Shown here: piece after piece, positions 29,278 through 40,051 of the stretch
Layout of the letters: each line of letters opens with the position of its first letter
Numbering within the stretch: the stretch's first letter is position 1
Source: Bartonella alsatica
Lineage (GTDB): Bacteria > Pseudomonadota > Alphaproteobacteria > Rhizobiales > Rhizobiaceae
Assembly: GCF_013388295.1 (NCBI RefSeq)
Contig: NZ_CP058235.1
Span: forward strand, 124,001-188,000
DNA: 64,000 nucleotides
Direction of reading: 5' to 3'
Translations under genes and position numbers: made by a program
Notes under the pieces: generated by a model
What the model saw: only the letters and a program-made list of their open reading frames with translations
What the model was told of the DNA's origin: nothing
Database searches by the model: none

Positions 29278-31515
29278 CTAATTGATGAATTTTCCTGATT
29301 TTGGAAAGCCTTTTGGGACCAAACATCCACTTCCGGCACGCATTCCTATCCACTCAACAAGTTCGTTAGCTTGACGATTAAAGCAACGTTCAGCTGTATC
29401 TTGCCAACTTAAACCTTCTGATAAATTAAAAGTTTTGGCATCAATAACACCTCCCTCCTTGTAACGTTGCAAACGAACACCTTTACCGCGACTCATTTCT
29501 GGTATTTGTTCAATAGCAAAAATGAGCATTTTACGGTTTTCACCAACCACTGCAATATGATCACCTTTTACCGGAACACAAAGCTTTACTTTATCAGGAA
29601 ATTTCACATTCATCACTTGCTTGCCTTTTCGTGTATTAGCGATCACTTCAGCTGCAGATACAATAAAACCATTTCCATAAGACGAAATTAAGAGAAGTTT
29701 TTCTTGTGCATTATACACAAAAGCTGTCATAATATCATGCTCATCATCGATATCTACTAAAATACGAATAGGTTCACCATGCCCCCGTCCTCCAGGTAAA
29801 CTACTTGTAGCAATAGTAAAAAACTTTCCGCCCGTACTTATCAGCACAATTTTATCAGTAGTAAAGGCAGGAAATGCTAATTTCAAACAATCTCCTTCTT
29901 TGAAAGAAAGCGTATTGTAATCACTCAAATGTCCCTTCAAAGCACGCACCCACCCCTTTTCAGAAATAACAATCGTAACCGGTTCTTTTTCGATCATTGC
30001 TTGATGAATATCATCAATATTATGCTTTGGTGCTTCTTCAAATGTTGTACGCCTTTTCCCTAAAAGAGTATCAGGTCCAAAAGTTTTACGAACTTTTATG
30101 ATTTCTTCTGAAATTATTTTCCACTGTTTTGTACGAGATGCCAACAAATTCTGCAGTTTTTCTTTTTCAGCTTTCAATGTTTCAAATTCTTTACGAATTT
30201 GAAATTCTTCAAGCTTACGCAAAGAACGCAAACGCATATTAAGAATAGCTTCAGCTTGATTTTCTGTTAATTCAAAACACTCAATGAGTTCTTTTTTCGG
30301 TTCATCCTCTTCACGAATAATCTGGATAACCTCATCAAGATTCAAATATGAGATAAGATAACCATGAAGTATTTCTAAACGGCAATCAATTTCATTAAGC
30401 CGATAATTAGAGCGGCGAAGAAGAACTTCTTGACGATGGTCAAGCCATTGTTGCAAACTTTCGCGCAAAGAAAGAACATTCGGTACTTTTCCTGAAGATA
30501 AAACATTAAGATTTAGAGGAAATCTTACTTCAAAATCAGTCAATTTAAAAAGAGACTCCATAAGAATCTTAGAATCAACTGTACGATTTTTAGGAACAAG
30601 CACAATACGAATATCTTCTGCTGATTCATCACGAATATCCTCAAGCATTGGTAACCGTCGTGCAAGCAGTAATTCTGCTGTTTTTTCAATAAGGCGTGAC
30701 TTTTGAACTTGATAAGGAATTTCAGTAACAACAATCACATAAGAACCACGGCTACCAGATTCTTGATGCCAACGTGAACGCAATCGAAAAAATCCACGCC
30801 CAACACGATAAGATTCCTCAATACTCTTTTTAGGTTCAACCAAAATACCACCTGTAGGAAAATCCGGCCCAAGTACTAATTGGCTTAATTCTTCATCATT
30901 TACATCGGGATGTGCAATCAAATGAAGTGCCGCATCACAAAGTTCAGCAACATTATGAGGGGGAATAGATGTTGCCATACCAACAGCAATACCTGATGAA
31001 CCATTTGCTAAAAGATTAGGAAAAGCACCCGGTAAAACAACCGGCTCTTCATCTTCCTCATTATAGGTTAAACGAAAATCAATAGCATTTTCATTAATCC
31101 CCTCAAGTAGCAACGCAGCCACTTCAGTCATACGCGCTTCTGTATACCGCATAGCAGCAGCATTATCACCATCAATATTCCCAAAATTGCCTTGTCCATC
31201 AACCAATGGATAACGAACAGCAAAACTCTGAGCCAAACGCACTAATGCATCATAAATAGATGCATCACCATGCGGATGAAATTTTCCCATGACGTCCCCG
31301 ACAATCCGCGCGCATTTCGCATAAGAATGCCCTGGATTAAGTTTAAGTAAACGCATAGCATGAATAATACGCCGATGCACAGGTTTCAAGCCATCACGTA
31401 CATCAGGTAACGCGCGGTGCGTAATAGTAGAAAGTGCATAAGACAAATAACGCTCTTGTAAAGCAGAACGTAATTCTATTGATTCAATATGTTCTTTATC
31501 AAAAGGTAAATTCAT
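29278..31515 (-). CDS. parC: DNA topoisomerase IV subunit A
   Basis: From ATG 31515 the protein has 745 residues (31527 would add four). It is the DNA-breakage subunit of topoisomerase IV, which decatenates daughter chromosomes. The winged-helix domain has [14 protein letters not shown], the quinolone-resistance region [20 protein letters not shown] and the catalytic tyrosine in [13 protein letters not shown] shorter GyrA-like beta-propeller C-terminus (blocks such as [20 protein letters not shown]) marks ParC rather than GyrA. The residue equivalent to E. coli ParC Ser80 is Ala. parE is not in the window. Confidence 0.94.
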   Translation of the reverse strand: MNLPFDKEHIESIELRSALQERYLSYALSTITHRALPDVRDGLKPVHRRIIHAMRLLKLNPGHSYAKCARIVGDVMGKFHPHGDASIYDALVRLAQSFAVRYPLVDGQGNFGNIDGDNAAAMRYTEARMTEVAALLLEGINENAIDFRLTYNEEDEEPVVLPGAFPNLLANGSSGIAVGMATSIPPHNVAELCDAALHLIAHPDVNDEELSQLVLGPDFPTGGILVEPKKSIEESYRVGRGFFRLRSRWHQESGSRGSYVIVVTEIPYQVQKSRLIEKTAELLLARRLPMLEDIRDESAEDIRIVLVPKNRTVDSKILMESLFKLTDFEVRFPLNLNVLSSGKVPNVLSLRESLQQWLDHRQEVLLRRSNYRLNEIDCRLEILHGYLISYLNLDEVIQIIREEDEPKKELIECFELTENQAEAILNMRLRSLRKLEEFQIRKEFETLKAEKEKLQNLLASRTKQWKIISEEIIKVRKTFGPDTLLGKRRTTFEEAPKHNIDDIHQAMIEKEPVTIVISEKGWVRALKGHLSDYNTLSFKEGDCLKLAFPAFTTDKIVLISTGGKFFTIATSSLPGGRGHGEPIRILVDIDDEHDIMTAFVYNAQEKLLLISSYGNGFIVSAAEVIANTRKGKQVMNVKFPDKVKLCVPVKGDHIAVVGENRKMLIFAIEQIPEMSRGKGVRLQRYKEGGVIDAKTFNLSEGLSWQDTAERCFNRQANELVEWIGMRAGSGCLVPKGFPKSGKFIN

Positions 31516-32041
31516 TTTATCATACATAGCATTAGGATATCAATTCCCCATATAATGAGCAATTATTTCATAAGATTTCTTCGGTATAATCCTTTATAAG
31601 TCGACTTATTTTTATTTAAAATCGACTATATAAAAATAAAAGTCGTGATAAAACATGAATAAAAAATTACATCAATTAGAAAAATTTATATACATGCTTT
31701 AATCTTCATTTGATCCCTATATAGGAATACTTAATACATTAAACTAAAGTTTTTTTCTGAAAATCTAACAATAAAAAATCTCTCTAACATTATAGCTATT
31801 TAATACGCATAAAAATAATATCTAGCTTATTAATGAACTCTATGAAAACTCTCAAAATAATGCAATATTTAACAATACTACATTATTCTTAAAATAATCA
31901 GCTACAAGCTCTTTACAGTGTTAAAGAATGTAAATGAAGCATACATCTAAGCTTTTTATAAACAACATATACACTGCTGTAATTTTAAAAGTATTAAAAC
32001 TTTATTATAAGCAAATTAAAGTGCCCCCCCAAATCAAGTTA
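31516..32041. other. Gene-free interval between aspS and parC with an AT-rich hairpin
   Basis: About 520 AT-rich bases without a believable ORF. At 31602-31645 an imperfect inverted repeat (CGACTTATTTTTAT against ATAAAAATAAAAGTCG) could form a long hairpin about 85 bases upstream of the parC start on its strand. Its role is unknown; it could be an aspS terminator (minus strand) or part of the parC leader. Confidence 0.4.
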
Positions 32042-33832
32042 CTAACTATTTTTTGTAGCAGAAGTAATTCGTATCCCTAAATCACGTAATTGTGTAGAAG
32101 AAACCTCAGAGGGGGCACTCATCAAAAGATCAAGTGCTTGCTGATTCATAGGAAATAAAGCAACCTCACGTAAATTTTTGACACCTTGCAAAAGCATAAT
32201 AATACGGTCAATACCAGCCGCCATACCACCATGCGGTGGAGCTCCATAATGAAATGCACGATAAAGAGCACCAAAACGATCTTCCACCACCTCTTTAGAA
32301 AGACCAACAAGATTAAAAACTTTAAGCATCATTTCCGGTGAATGATTACGAATTCCACCTGATGCAATCTCATAACCATTGCAAACCAGGTCATACTGAA
32401 ACGCTTTAAGAGTGAGAGGATCTTGAAACTCAAGAGCATTTTCGCCCCCCTGAGGCATAGAAAATGGATTATGTGCAAAATCAAGCTTTTTTTCATCTTC
32501 ATTCCATTCAAAAAATGGAAAATCGACAATCCATGCCAAAGAAAAACACTCCCGATTGACAAGATCTAATTCTTCTCCTACGCGTGTACGCGCTGCTCCA
32601 GCAAAAGACGCAAATTTCTTTGGATCTCCTGCTACAAAAAAGCAAGCATCACCACTTCCAAGTCCAAGCTGCGTACGGAGAGCTTCAGTCCTTTTCTCGC
32701 CAATATTTTTGGCGATAGGACCAGCACCTTCAAACTTTCCTTTCTCTTCACGCCAGAAAATATAACCGAGTCCTGGTTGTCCCTCACCTTGTGCCCACCC
32801 ATTCATACGATCACAAAAAGCACGGCTTCCACCCGTTTTAGCTGGAATAGCCCATACTTGTGCATTTTCATCATTCGCTAAAATATGAGCAAAAACTTTA
32901 AAACCAGAATCATAAAAATGCTGAGAAACATCTTCGATAATGATCGGATTACGTAAATCAGGCTTATCCGAACCGTATTTTCTTATTGCTTCATCATAAG
33001 AAATACGAGGAAAGTTTTGTGTTACAGGCTTTCCATTTGCAAACTCTTCAAAAAGAGAACGTATAATAGGTTCCATTGTTACAAAAACATCTTCCTGTTC
33101 AACAAAACTCATTTCAATATCTAATTGATAAAATTCTCCTGGAAGACGATCTGCTCTGGGATCTTCATCTCTAAAACATGGAGCAATTTGAAAATAACGA
33201 TCAAAGCCTGACATCATCAATAACTGCTTGTATTGCTGAGGCGCTTGTGGCAACGCGTAAAACTTTCCCTGATGAATACGACTTGGAACCAAAAAATCGC
33301 GTGCCCCTTCCGGTGACGAAGCAGTCAAAAGTGGTGTTGTAAATTCTGTAAAACCATTATCTTGCATTGACCGTCTGATAGCAGCAATAATTTCGGTACG
33401 ACGCATTATATTTTTGTGCATAGTTTCGCGACGTAAATCAAGAAAACGATACTTTAAACGAATATCTTCTGGATAATCAGGTTCACCAAAAATGGGTAAA
33501 GGAAGTTCCGCAGACTTTGAAAGAATTTCCACTTCTTTCGCAAAAATTTCAATCTCGCCTGTTGGAAGAGATGTATTAATAACTTCTTCAGAACGTGCAC
33601 AAACCTCCCCATCTACACGAATAACCCATTCAGAACGTACTTTTTCTATAATTTTAAAAGCTGGCGAAGCAGGATCAACAACAATCTGTGTGATTCCAAA
33701 ATGATCGCGTAAATCCACAAAAAGAATTCCACCATGATCACGAACACGATGAACCCATCCTGAAAGACGAACTTTTATTCCTACATCACATTTACGAAGA
33801 GCAGCGCAATTATGACTGCGATAACGGTGCAT
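32042..33832 (-). CDS. aspS: Aspartyl-tRNA synthetase
   Basis: A 596-residue class IIb synthetase. The N-terminal OB fold ([20 protein letters not shown]) binds the anticodon, motif 2 is [19 protein letters not shown], a bacterial GAD insertion domain occupies about residues 290-420, and motif 3 is [14 protein letters not shown]. Alphaproteobacterial AspRS is often non-discriminating and also charges tRNA-Asn, with GatCAB correcting the product; whether that applies cannot be read here. It is divergent from rnd. Confidence 0.97.
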   Translation of the reverse strand: MHRYRSHNCAALRKCDVGIKVRLSGWVHRVRDHGGILFVDLRDHFGITQIVVDPASPAFKIIEKVRSEWVIRVDGEVCARSEEVINTSLPTGEIEIFAKEVEILSKSAELPLPIFGEPDYPEDIRLKYRFLDLRRETMHKNIMRRTEIIAAIRRSMQDNGFTEFTTPLLTASSPEGARDFLVPSRIHQGKFYALPQAPQQYKQLLMMSGFDRYFQIAPCFRDEDPRADRLPGEFYQLDIEMSFVEQEDVFVTMEPIIRSLFEEFANGKPVTQNFPRISYDEAIRKYGSDKPDLRNPIIIEDVSQHFYDSGFKVFAHILANDENAQVWAIPAKTGGSRAFCDRMNGWAQGEGQPGLGYIFWREEKGKFEGAGPIAKNIGEKRTEALRTQLGLGSGDACFFVAGDPKKFASFAGAARTRVGEELDLVNRECFSLAWIVDFPFFEWNEDEKKLDFAHNPFSMPQGGENALEFQDPLTLKAFQYDLVCNGYEIASGGIRNHSPEMMLKVFNLVGLSKEVVEDRFGALYRAFHYGAPPHGGMAAGIDRIIMLLQGVKNLREVALFPMNQQALDLLMSAPSEVSSTQLRDLGIRITSATKNS

Positions 33833-33967
33833 AGCTTTTGCCTTTGATATAATATTTCACATGCGCTACAAACGCTTTTTAACAACCATTTGTCAAGATA
33901 TGAGAATAAAGACTCAAAAAAAAAATCAATAAAAGACAAATTTAATTTATCTAGCTATAATAAAATA

Positions 33968-35122
33968 ATGATGAATCTTATTACACAAACAATAGATCTT
34001 GAAATCGCACTTGCCACTCTACGTACCTCAGATTTTGTAACAGTTGATACTGAATTTATCCGTGAGACAACTTTTTGGCCGCAGCTGTGCTTAATTCAGC
34101 TTGCATCACCAGATGCTACAGTTCTGATTGATCCAATGTCACAAGATATTGATTTGAAATCATTTTTTGATCTCATGGTCGATGAAAAAATTGTCAAAGT
34201 TTTTCACGCTGCACGTCAAGACATTGAAATAATTTATCACCTTGGAGGTATTATTCCTACCCCTCTCTTTGATACACAAATAGCAGGATCAATCTGCGGA
34301 TTTGGTGATTCCATCTCCTATGACCAAATTGTACAACGTTGCACGGGCCATCAACTTGATAAATCATCTCGTTTTACAGACTGGAGCTGCCGCCCTCTTT
34401 CTGAAAAACAGCTGCTCTACGCATTGGCAGATGTAACCTATTTAAGAGATGTTTACCTTTTATTAAAAAAACAACTAGAAAAAAACAAACGCATCCACTG
34501 GATGGATGATGAAATAGCAATCCTTTTAGCCCCTAAAACCTATGATATGCCAGAAGATGAGGCGTGGAAAAAGGTAAAAGGAAAAGTTAAAAAACTGCGA
34601 GAACTTGCTGTATTACAAAAAATAGCAGCTTGGCGTGAACGTAAAGCACGAAAATATAATATTCCACGTCGTCACATCATGAAAGATGAATGCCTTATCG
34701 AAATCGCAATCCAACAACCAAAAGATGAATCTGCCCTAAAACGTTTGCGCAGTTTGAACAAAAACTGGGATAAATTCTCAATCGCGCAAACATTAATCAA
34801 AGCTATAAACGAGGGCTTAGAAGTTGATCTTGAAACTTTACCACCTTTTCCTAAACATAATCCCTTTAATGAAACAACAACCGCCGTTATCGATCTTCTC
34901 AAAGCGTTATTAAAGTTTGTCGCAAAGGAGAACAACATTGCACCTAAAATTATTGCAACTTCCAATGACTTAGAAAAAATCGCAAATGGATGTATAAAGA
35001 AAAATATTCCCGCTATGAATGGTTGGCGCTATGAAATATTTGGGCAAAAGGCCGAGCAACTTCTAAAAGGCCAAATAGGATTTTATTTTGACAATGGAAA
35101 AATAAGCATCAAACAGTTCTAA
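33968..35122 (+). CDS. rnd: Ribonuclease D
   Basis: The 384-residue product starts at one of two adjacent ATGs (33968 or 33971); upstream to 33890 the frame is open but not protein-like. The DEDDy exonuclease motifs are FVTVDTEFIRETTFWPQL (Exo I), FHAARQDIEIIYHLG (Exo II) and YALADVTYLRDVY (Exo III with Tyr). An HRDC domain (about residues 205-285) follows, with AAWRERKARKYNIPR. The enzyme trims 3' ends of tRNA precursors. A decayed copy of the HRDC-coding part lies in the gap 3' of the gene. Confidence 0.95.
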   Translation: MMNLITQTIDLEIALATLRTSDFVTVDTEFIRETTFWPQLCLIQLASPDATVLIDPMSQDIDLKSFFDLMVDEKIVKVFHAARQDIEIIYHLGGIIPTPLFDTQIAGSICGFGDSISYDQIVQRCTGHQLDKSSRFTDWSCRPLSEKQLLYALADVTYLRDVYLLLKKQLEKNKRIHWMDDEIAILLAPKTYDMPEDEAWKKVKGKVKKLRELAVLQKIAAWRERKARKYNIPRRHIMKDECLIEIAIQQPKDESALKRLRSLNKNWDKFSIAQTLIKAINEGLEVDLETLPPFPKHNPFNETTTAVIDLLKALLKFVAKENNIAPKIIATSNDLEKIANGCIKKNIPAMNGWRYEIFGQKAEQLLKGQIGFYFDNGKISIKQF

Positions 35123-35570
35123 CTTATAAAAAAGTTTTAATCATTTGCATGCTAAAATTGTCGCAACAAAAATCTTCAAAAAGAGATTATTTGCCTCATT
35201 GAGTATAAAAGCGAATAGAAAATCAAAAAAGAAAAATTCTGTAACTCCATCTTGTTAAGTCAATTTTATTGAAAAAAATGTAGGAAAACTCTGGAAATAT
35301 TTTAAAAATTTTCATTCTGAAAACATCTGCTATATTGTCTATATTTCCTAGATTAATTGGTATGTGTTTTATTGCAAAGACAAATATGCTAAAAAAACAT
35401 ACTACAATTTTAAAACTTAAATTTGATCAATGCTGATTAAAATGAAGACTTAATCTTAGCAGTGCCAATCAAATACGAAACTTCTATATCAAGAGAAATT
35501 TAATAACAGAAAACTTAAAATTTAAAAATATAATAGAAAAAATTTTTCTATTAATAATAGTGATTTTATT
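35123..35570. other. Gene-free AT-rich interval after rnd
   Basis: No ORF or RNA gene is supportable. It may be the further-decayed left part of a second rnd copy whose right part is still recognisable at about 35571-35712. Confidence 0.35.
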
Positions 35571-35712
35571 TGCAAAAATGACAGCTTAGGCGAAAAGAAA
35601 AATACGAAAGCATTATAAAAGTATAGTGTCTCACATCACCAAATTATGAAAATGAATGGTGTATCGAAAATGCAATCCAACCATCAAAAGATGAATCTGC
35701 ACAATAACAAAA
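35571..35712 (+). pseudogene. Decayed partial duplicate of rnd
   Basis: Bases 35651-35708 match rnd 34685-34742 at about 47 of 58 positions without gaps, including CAAAAGATGAATCTGC-like runs shared by both. The similarity continues upstream with indels: GACAGCTTAGGCGAAAAG against AGCAGCTTGGCGTGAACG, and TCTCACATCA against CGTCACATCA. Translated, NEWCIENAIQPSKDESA mirrors DECLIEIAIQQPKDESA of the HRDC domain. It has no open frame (stops within and directly after) and is non-functional. It looks like the residue of a tandem duplication of rnd. Confidence 0.75.
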
Positions 35713-35758
35713 TCACGCAATAATAGAACAATGAATTCCCTTAATTTAATAGAAAAAA

Positions 35759-37270
35759 TCAGAAAATTTCAAAAGAAAGAGGTTGTTTTATTATTTTTGA
35801 TAATTTCTTCAACCGATTGAGAGGGCGCTCTCCTAATAAACCAGCGTAACGCTCCGGAATGTACAAGACCACATGATTTGTTTTTTTATGCCAGGATAAA
35901 TGGGGTAAAATGCCAGCAGTAGAAGCGCTAAAAAGATAAGCAATATGCATAGTTTCACCAAGAATGCGTGCTTTCTCAATTATATTTTTGGTTGCTAATT
36001 GAAAAATAGGAAGAGATTCATTATCAATCAGTAAACCTGTATTGCGAAAAAAAACAGCAAGTGCAGCATAAATACGCCCTTCGTGAGAAATTCCAGGATA
36101 AGATCCCAGCGCTATTTGATTGGCCGCTTCATTACCTCTATAATCTGGATGTATGCGCCAACCAATATCCGCAAGAAGACAGGCAGCCTTGCGATAACGG
36201 CATTCATCTTCAGTTTCTGAAATTCCAAAAACTTCAAAGGCATTGGTCGTAAAATCAATGAGCTCTTCTGCTTGTTTTGGTGAACGTGCCTGTAAAATAG
36301 CCACTTCCGTGCATGCAGTAATTAAAGGGTCTGAAACACGAACCGCTTGCGGTAATCGTGAATAAAGAAAGCCTTCACGAATACCAGCTCCAGAAAAAAT
36401 TATTTTTTCAAAACCCATACACCGAATAAGTCCAATAAGAATGATCGCCCCATAAGACAAAAGTTGACGACGATTTTTTGAAACAGTTATAATTCCTCCT
36501 ATATTATCAATACAACCACTTACAATAAAACGCAAAAAATCTTCCATTTCAACCGCATCAACTTCATAGCCATGCATAACAGGTAGCCTATAATGTTTGG
36601 TGGCCATATGAAGTTTTGCCAAATTACGCCATGTTCCTCCTACTGCATAAAAACAACGTGTCATGCTTTTACGAACAACAGTAGATTTATCAAACTGCTC
36701 ATGAACAATTCTGGCAGCAACAGTAATATCATTATTGGACATGTACTGTAGGCATAAACTACCTAATGGTAGAGTTACTCCCTCACCCACATCAGAATTA
36801 TCAATATCAATAAGTTCGAGACTTCCTCCACCAAGATCTCCAGAAATACCCTTTGGTTTATAAAAAGTAGAAATAACCCCATATGCTGAATAAACAGCCT
36901 CTTCACTTCCTGAAAGAAGATATATTTTATTTTGCAAAATATTCTCAGCATTCTGAATAAATTCTGATCCATTTTTCGCTTCTCGTGCTGCTGCTGTTGC
37001 TAGTGTGTAGATCTCCTCTACTCCAATCTGTCGACAAAGCGCATGAAAACGTTTCAGTGTTTGCAACGCCATATTCATTGATTTTTCTTCTAAAAATCCA
37101 GTTTTTGCAACACCTCGACCCAAACCACAGAGAACTTTTTCATTAAATAAAACTGTTGGAGAACGAACAAGGCCTTCATAAATAACAAGCCGAACAGAAT
37201 TTGAGCCGATATCAATAACAGCAATAGGCTTACACCCTTTTAGCCGACCCTGAGCATTTATATATGTCAT
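35759..37270 (-). CDS. ppx: Exopolyphosphatase / pppGpp phosphatase family (Ppx/GppA)
   Basis: A 503-residue ASKHA-fold phosphatase. The N-terminal phosphate motif is AVIDIGSNSVRLVIYEG; later blocks are ATAAAREAKNG, LLSGSEEAVYSAYG, GISGDLGGGSLELIDI and the C-terminal helical HD-like domain with GISHEGRIYAALAVFF. These enzymes degrade polyphosphate and, in some cases, pppGpp. It starts six bases after the ppk stop, so kinase and phosphatase of polyphosphate are made together. The cytosolic location is expected. Confidence 0.93.
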   Translation of the reverse strand: MTYINAQGRLKGCKPIAVIDIGSNSVRLVIYEGLVRSPTVLFNEKVLCGLGRGVAKTGFLEEKSMNMALQTLKRFHALCRQIGVEEIYTLATAAAREAKNGSEFIQNAENILQNKIYLLSGSEEAVYSAYGVISTFYKPKGISGDLGGGSLELIDIDNSDVGEGVTLPLGSLCLQYMSNNDITVAARIVHEQFDKSTVVRKSMTRCFYAVGGTWRNLAKLHMATKHYRLPVMHGYEVDAVEMEDFLRFIVSGCIDNIGGIITVSKNRRQLLSYGAIILIGLIRCMGFEKIIFSGAGIREGFLYSRLPQAVRVSDPLITACTEVAILQARSPKQAEELIDFTTNAFEVFGISETEDECRYRKAACLLADIGWRIHPDYRGNEAANQIALGSYPGISHEGRIYAALAVFFRNTGLLIDNESLPIFQLATKNIIEKARILGETMHIAYLFSASTAGILPHLSWHKKTNHVVLYIPERYAGLLGERPLNRLKKLSKIIKQPLSFEIF

Positions 37271-37276
37271 CGGATT

Positions 37277-39457
37277 TCAATCTTTATGCACTTCGGCTTT
37301 CTGCTGATATAACGCCACCAAATGCGAAGCAGAAAACTCAAAAGATTTTTTCCACCCCGCAGAACCTGTATTGACCATAAAATACTCTTGCGCATTAAAC
37401 GGACTCTCACCTTTTTGCGGTATTATACGTCTTGATTTCCCATTATTGAGTATATCAAAGCTTTGTTGATTATCAATAATATTAGCTAACATAATTTGTA
37501 AAAGAATCTGTTTACAAACGGTTTTATTAAAAACTGGGACCAATATTTCAATACGGTAATCCAGATTACGAGGCATCATATCAGCAGACCCTAAATAAAC
37601 AAGTGCATTCTCATTCGGCAAGTATTCACCATTTCCAAAACAAAAAACGCGACTATGTTCAAGAAAACGCCCTACAATTGACTTTACACGAATATTATCT
37701 GAAATTCCCGGAATACCAGGACGCAAACAACATATGCCACGCACTACCAAATCGATCTGTACACCTGCTTGACTAGCACGATATAAAGCATCAATAATTT
37801 CAGGATCAACCAATGCATTGACTTTCATCCAAATAGCAGCAAACCGTCCCTGTTGCGCATTAGTAATTTCTTCTTCAATATGCTTAAGAATACGACTGCG
37901 TAATGTTAAGGGCGAAAAAGCAATCTTCATTGCTTCATTTGGGCGTTTATATTGAGCAATATAATTGAACAATAATGCAACATCACGAGCAATATCATCA
38001 TCAGTAGTAAAAAAAGAAAGATCAGTATAAACCTTGGCATTAATGGGATGATAATTCCCCGTCCCAAGATGAACGTAAGAGCAAAGACGTTCCTTTTCAC
38101 GCCTTACAATAAGTGACATCTTAGCATGTGTTTTTAATGCAATAAAACCAAAAAAAACGTGTACACCTGCACGTTCAAGATCACGTGCCCAACGAATATT
38201 TGCTTCCTCATCAAAACGTGCTTTAAGTTCTATCAAAGCCGTTACCGTTTTCCCCTGTTGAGCAGCTTTAATCAAAGCACTGACAATTGGACTATCATTC
38301 GATGTACGATAAAGAGTTTGTTTGATTTCCACAACATCCGGATCGCTAGCAGCTTGATATAAAAATCGTACTACAACATCAAATGATTCATAAGGATGAT
38401 GAATCACGATATCATTTTTACGAATAGCCGCAAAGCAATCACCCTTATGCTCACGAATACATTCAGGAAAACGAGGATTATAAGGAATAAATTTTAGGTC
38501 ATTACGTGGAATAGAAATAATCTCCGATACCATATTAAGCGCCAAAAACCCATCAAGAACGCTGATACAATTATCAGGAACAGAAAGGCCTTTCATTATA
38601 AATTGGCGTAAATTTTCCGGCATTTTTGCATCAAATTCAATTCGAATAACTTGCCCGCGACGGCGCCTTTTAAGAGCAGTTTCAAAAAAATGGACAAGAT
38701 CTTCAGCCTCTTCTTCTACTTCAATATCACTATCACGAATTATCCTAAATATACCAATTCCATCGACCTTAAAACCAGGAAATATATAATTCATGAAAAG
38801 GCTAATAACGTCTTCAGATGCAATAAAACGAAAATTATTACCTTCTCTAGGAAGAAGAATAAAACGCCTTAATGCCATTGGAATAGGTAATAACACTATG
38901 CTAAAACATTGAGTAGCACACTGGAACAATTGGAGAGCAAATGAAAGGCCTAAATTAGGTATAAACGGAAAAGAATGAGCAAAATCAACAGACAAAGGTT
39001 TTAAAACGGGAAGAATCGTATCAAGAAAATATTTTTCGAGCCATGACTTTTCAATTTCTGAAAGCCCATCAGAACAAATAATCTCAATATCATTCTGTTT
39101 TAATTGGTAACGTAAAACACTCAATTCTCGTAATTGATTAGCCTGCAAATATGAAATCTCATCTAACACAAAATCAAGTTGCTCCTGCGGTGTACTCCCA
39201 TCTGCACTACACGTTGTAACCCCAGCACGAATTTGAGCAGCAAGGCCAGCAACACGAACCATAAGAAATTCATCAAGATTAGCTGCTGAAATAGAAAGAA
39301 ATTGTAACCGTTCTAATAAGGGATGCCTTGGATTAGTAGCTTCCATCAATACACGAGTATTAAATTGTAACCATGAAAATTCTCTATTAATAAATCGCTT
39401 CGGATTTTTCATTGTTATATCTGATATAGAAATCTGATTTTCTATCCTTTGTTCCAT
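37277..39457 (-). CDS. ppk: Polyphosphate kinase 1
   Basis: A 726-residue PPK1 that builds polyphosphate from ATP at the membrane face. It has the N-terminal helical domain ([20 protein letters not shown]), the head domain, and two PLD-like catalytic domains with the autophosphorylated His in [17 protein letters not shown] and a second one in [14 protein letters not shown]. The ATP-binding tunnel residues are within [18 protein letters not shown] start at [12 protein letters not shown] (17 codons in) is possible. It forms an operon with ppx, the usual alphaproteobacterial arrangement. Confidence 0.96.
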   Translation of the reverse strand: MEQRIENQISISDITMKNPKRFINREFSWLQFNTRVLMEATNPRHPLLERLQFLSISAANLDEFLMVRVAGLAAQIRAGVTTCSADGSTPQEQLDFVLDEISYLQANQLRELSVLRYQLKQNDIEIICSDGLSEIEKSWLEKYFLDTILPVLKPLSVDFAHSFPFIPNLGLSFALQLFQCATQCFSIVLLPIPMALRRFILLPREGNNFRFIASEDVISLFMNYIFPGFKVDGIGIFRIIRDSDIEVEEEAEDLVHFFETALKRRRRGQVIRIEFDAKMPENLRQFIMKGLSVPDNCISVLDGFLALNMVSEIISIPRNDLKFIPYNPRFPECIREHKGDCFAAIRKNDIVIHHPYESFDVVVRFLYQAASDPDVVEIKQTLYRTSNDSPIVSALIKAAQQGKTVTALIELKARFDEEANIRWARDLERAGVHVFFGFIALKTHAKMSLIVRREKERLCSYVHLGTGNYHPINAKVYTDLSFFTTDDDIARDVALLFNYIAQYKRPNEAMKIAFSPLTLRSRILKHIEEEITNAQQGRFAAIWMKVNALVDPEIIDALYRASQAGVQIDLVVRGICCLRPGIPGISDNIRVKSIVGRFLEHSRVFCFGNGEYLPNENALVYLGSADMMPRNLDYRIEILVPVFNKTVCKQILLQIMLANIIDNQQSFDILNNGKSRRIIPQKGESPFNAQEYFMVNTGSAGWKKSFEFSASHLVALYQQKAEVHKD

Positions 39458-39769
39458 ATACTCTAGTTAAACTTCCTTTATACTTTTTAAGATCCTTATG
39501 GATAAATATCTTATAAAACACTTTACGATATATTACCGCTTAATAAACTATTTTTCTCATGTTATTTACATTGAATATTTCAAAACAATTAAAATTACTA
39601 CTATGCGCAAAACGCTAAAAAACAGAATGGCTAGCCCATTAACATAAAAGATAGTTAGTTTGTCTTAAAAAGCTCCTTGCATTATCATAAGCTTTATTAC
39701 AAACTAATGCATAAGAAATAAAGAAACCCTACCATATCTGATTAGACAATTTATCCGGAGCTTAACACA
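39458..39769. other. Divergent promoter region between ppk and the zinc-finger protein gene
   Basis: About 310 AT-rich bases with no ORF. It should contain the divergent promoters of ppk-ppx and of the NDUFS6-like gene; no defined operator or Pho-box copy is evident to me. Confidence 0.35.
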
Positions 39770-40018
39770 ATGGCTGATCACAATATCCCCCATTTCCAAA
39801 ATGACCTTGGATATAAAATAATCGAAATTGGTGTAAAAGAATTCATGTGTATAGGTGCTACACAACCATTCGATCACCCCCATATTTTTATTGACATGGG
39901 ATCCGCTGACGAAAAAATTTGCCCTTATTGTTCAACACTTTACCGCTATATCTCCTCCCTATCGTACAATCAAACAAACCCACCAGGATGTTTATATCAT
40001 TCAAACAACTTATTATAA
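39770..40018 (+). CDS. NDUFS6-like zinc-finger domain protein
   Basis: An 82-residue protein with the zinc-finger CHCC pattern: HPHIFIDMGSADEKICPYCSTLYRY split as His in DHPHIF, CPYC, and a last Cys in PPGCLYHS. This is the domain of the mitochondrial complex I subunit NDUFS6 (13-kDa A), found in alphaproteobacteria as a free small protein and thought to attach to the NADH dehydrogenase arm. ATCCGGAGCTTAACACA precedes the ATG. It is 33 bases upstream of the FAD monooxygenase gene. Confidence 0.9.
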   Translation: MADHNIPHFQNDLGYKIIEIGVKEFMCIGATQPFDHPHIFIDMGSADEKICPYCSTLYRYISSLSYNQTNPPGCLYHSNNLL

Positions 40019-40051
40019 TGCGTTTTCTGCTTTTTCAATATGAAGGAACTC

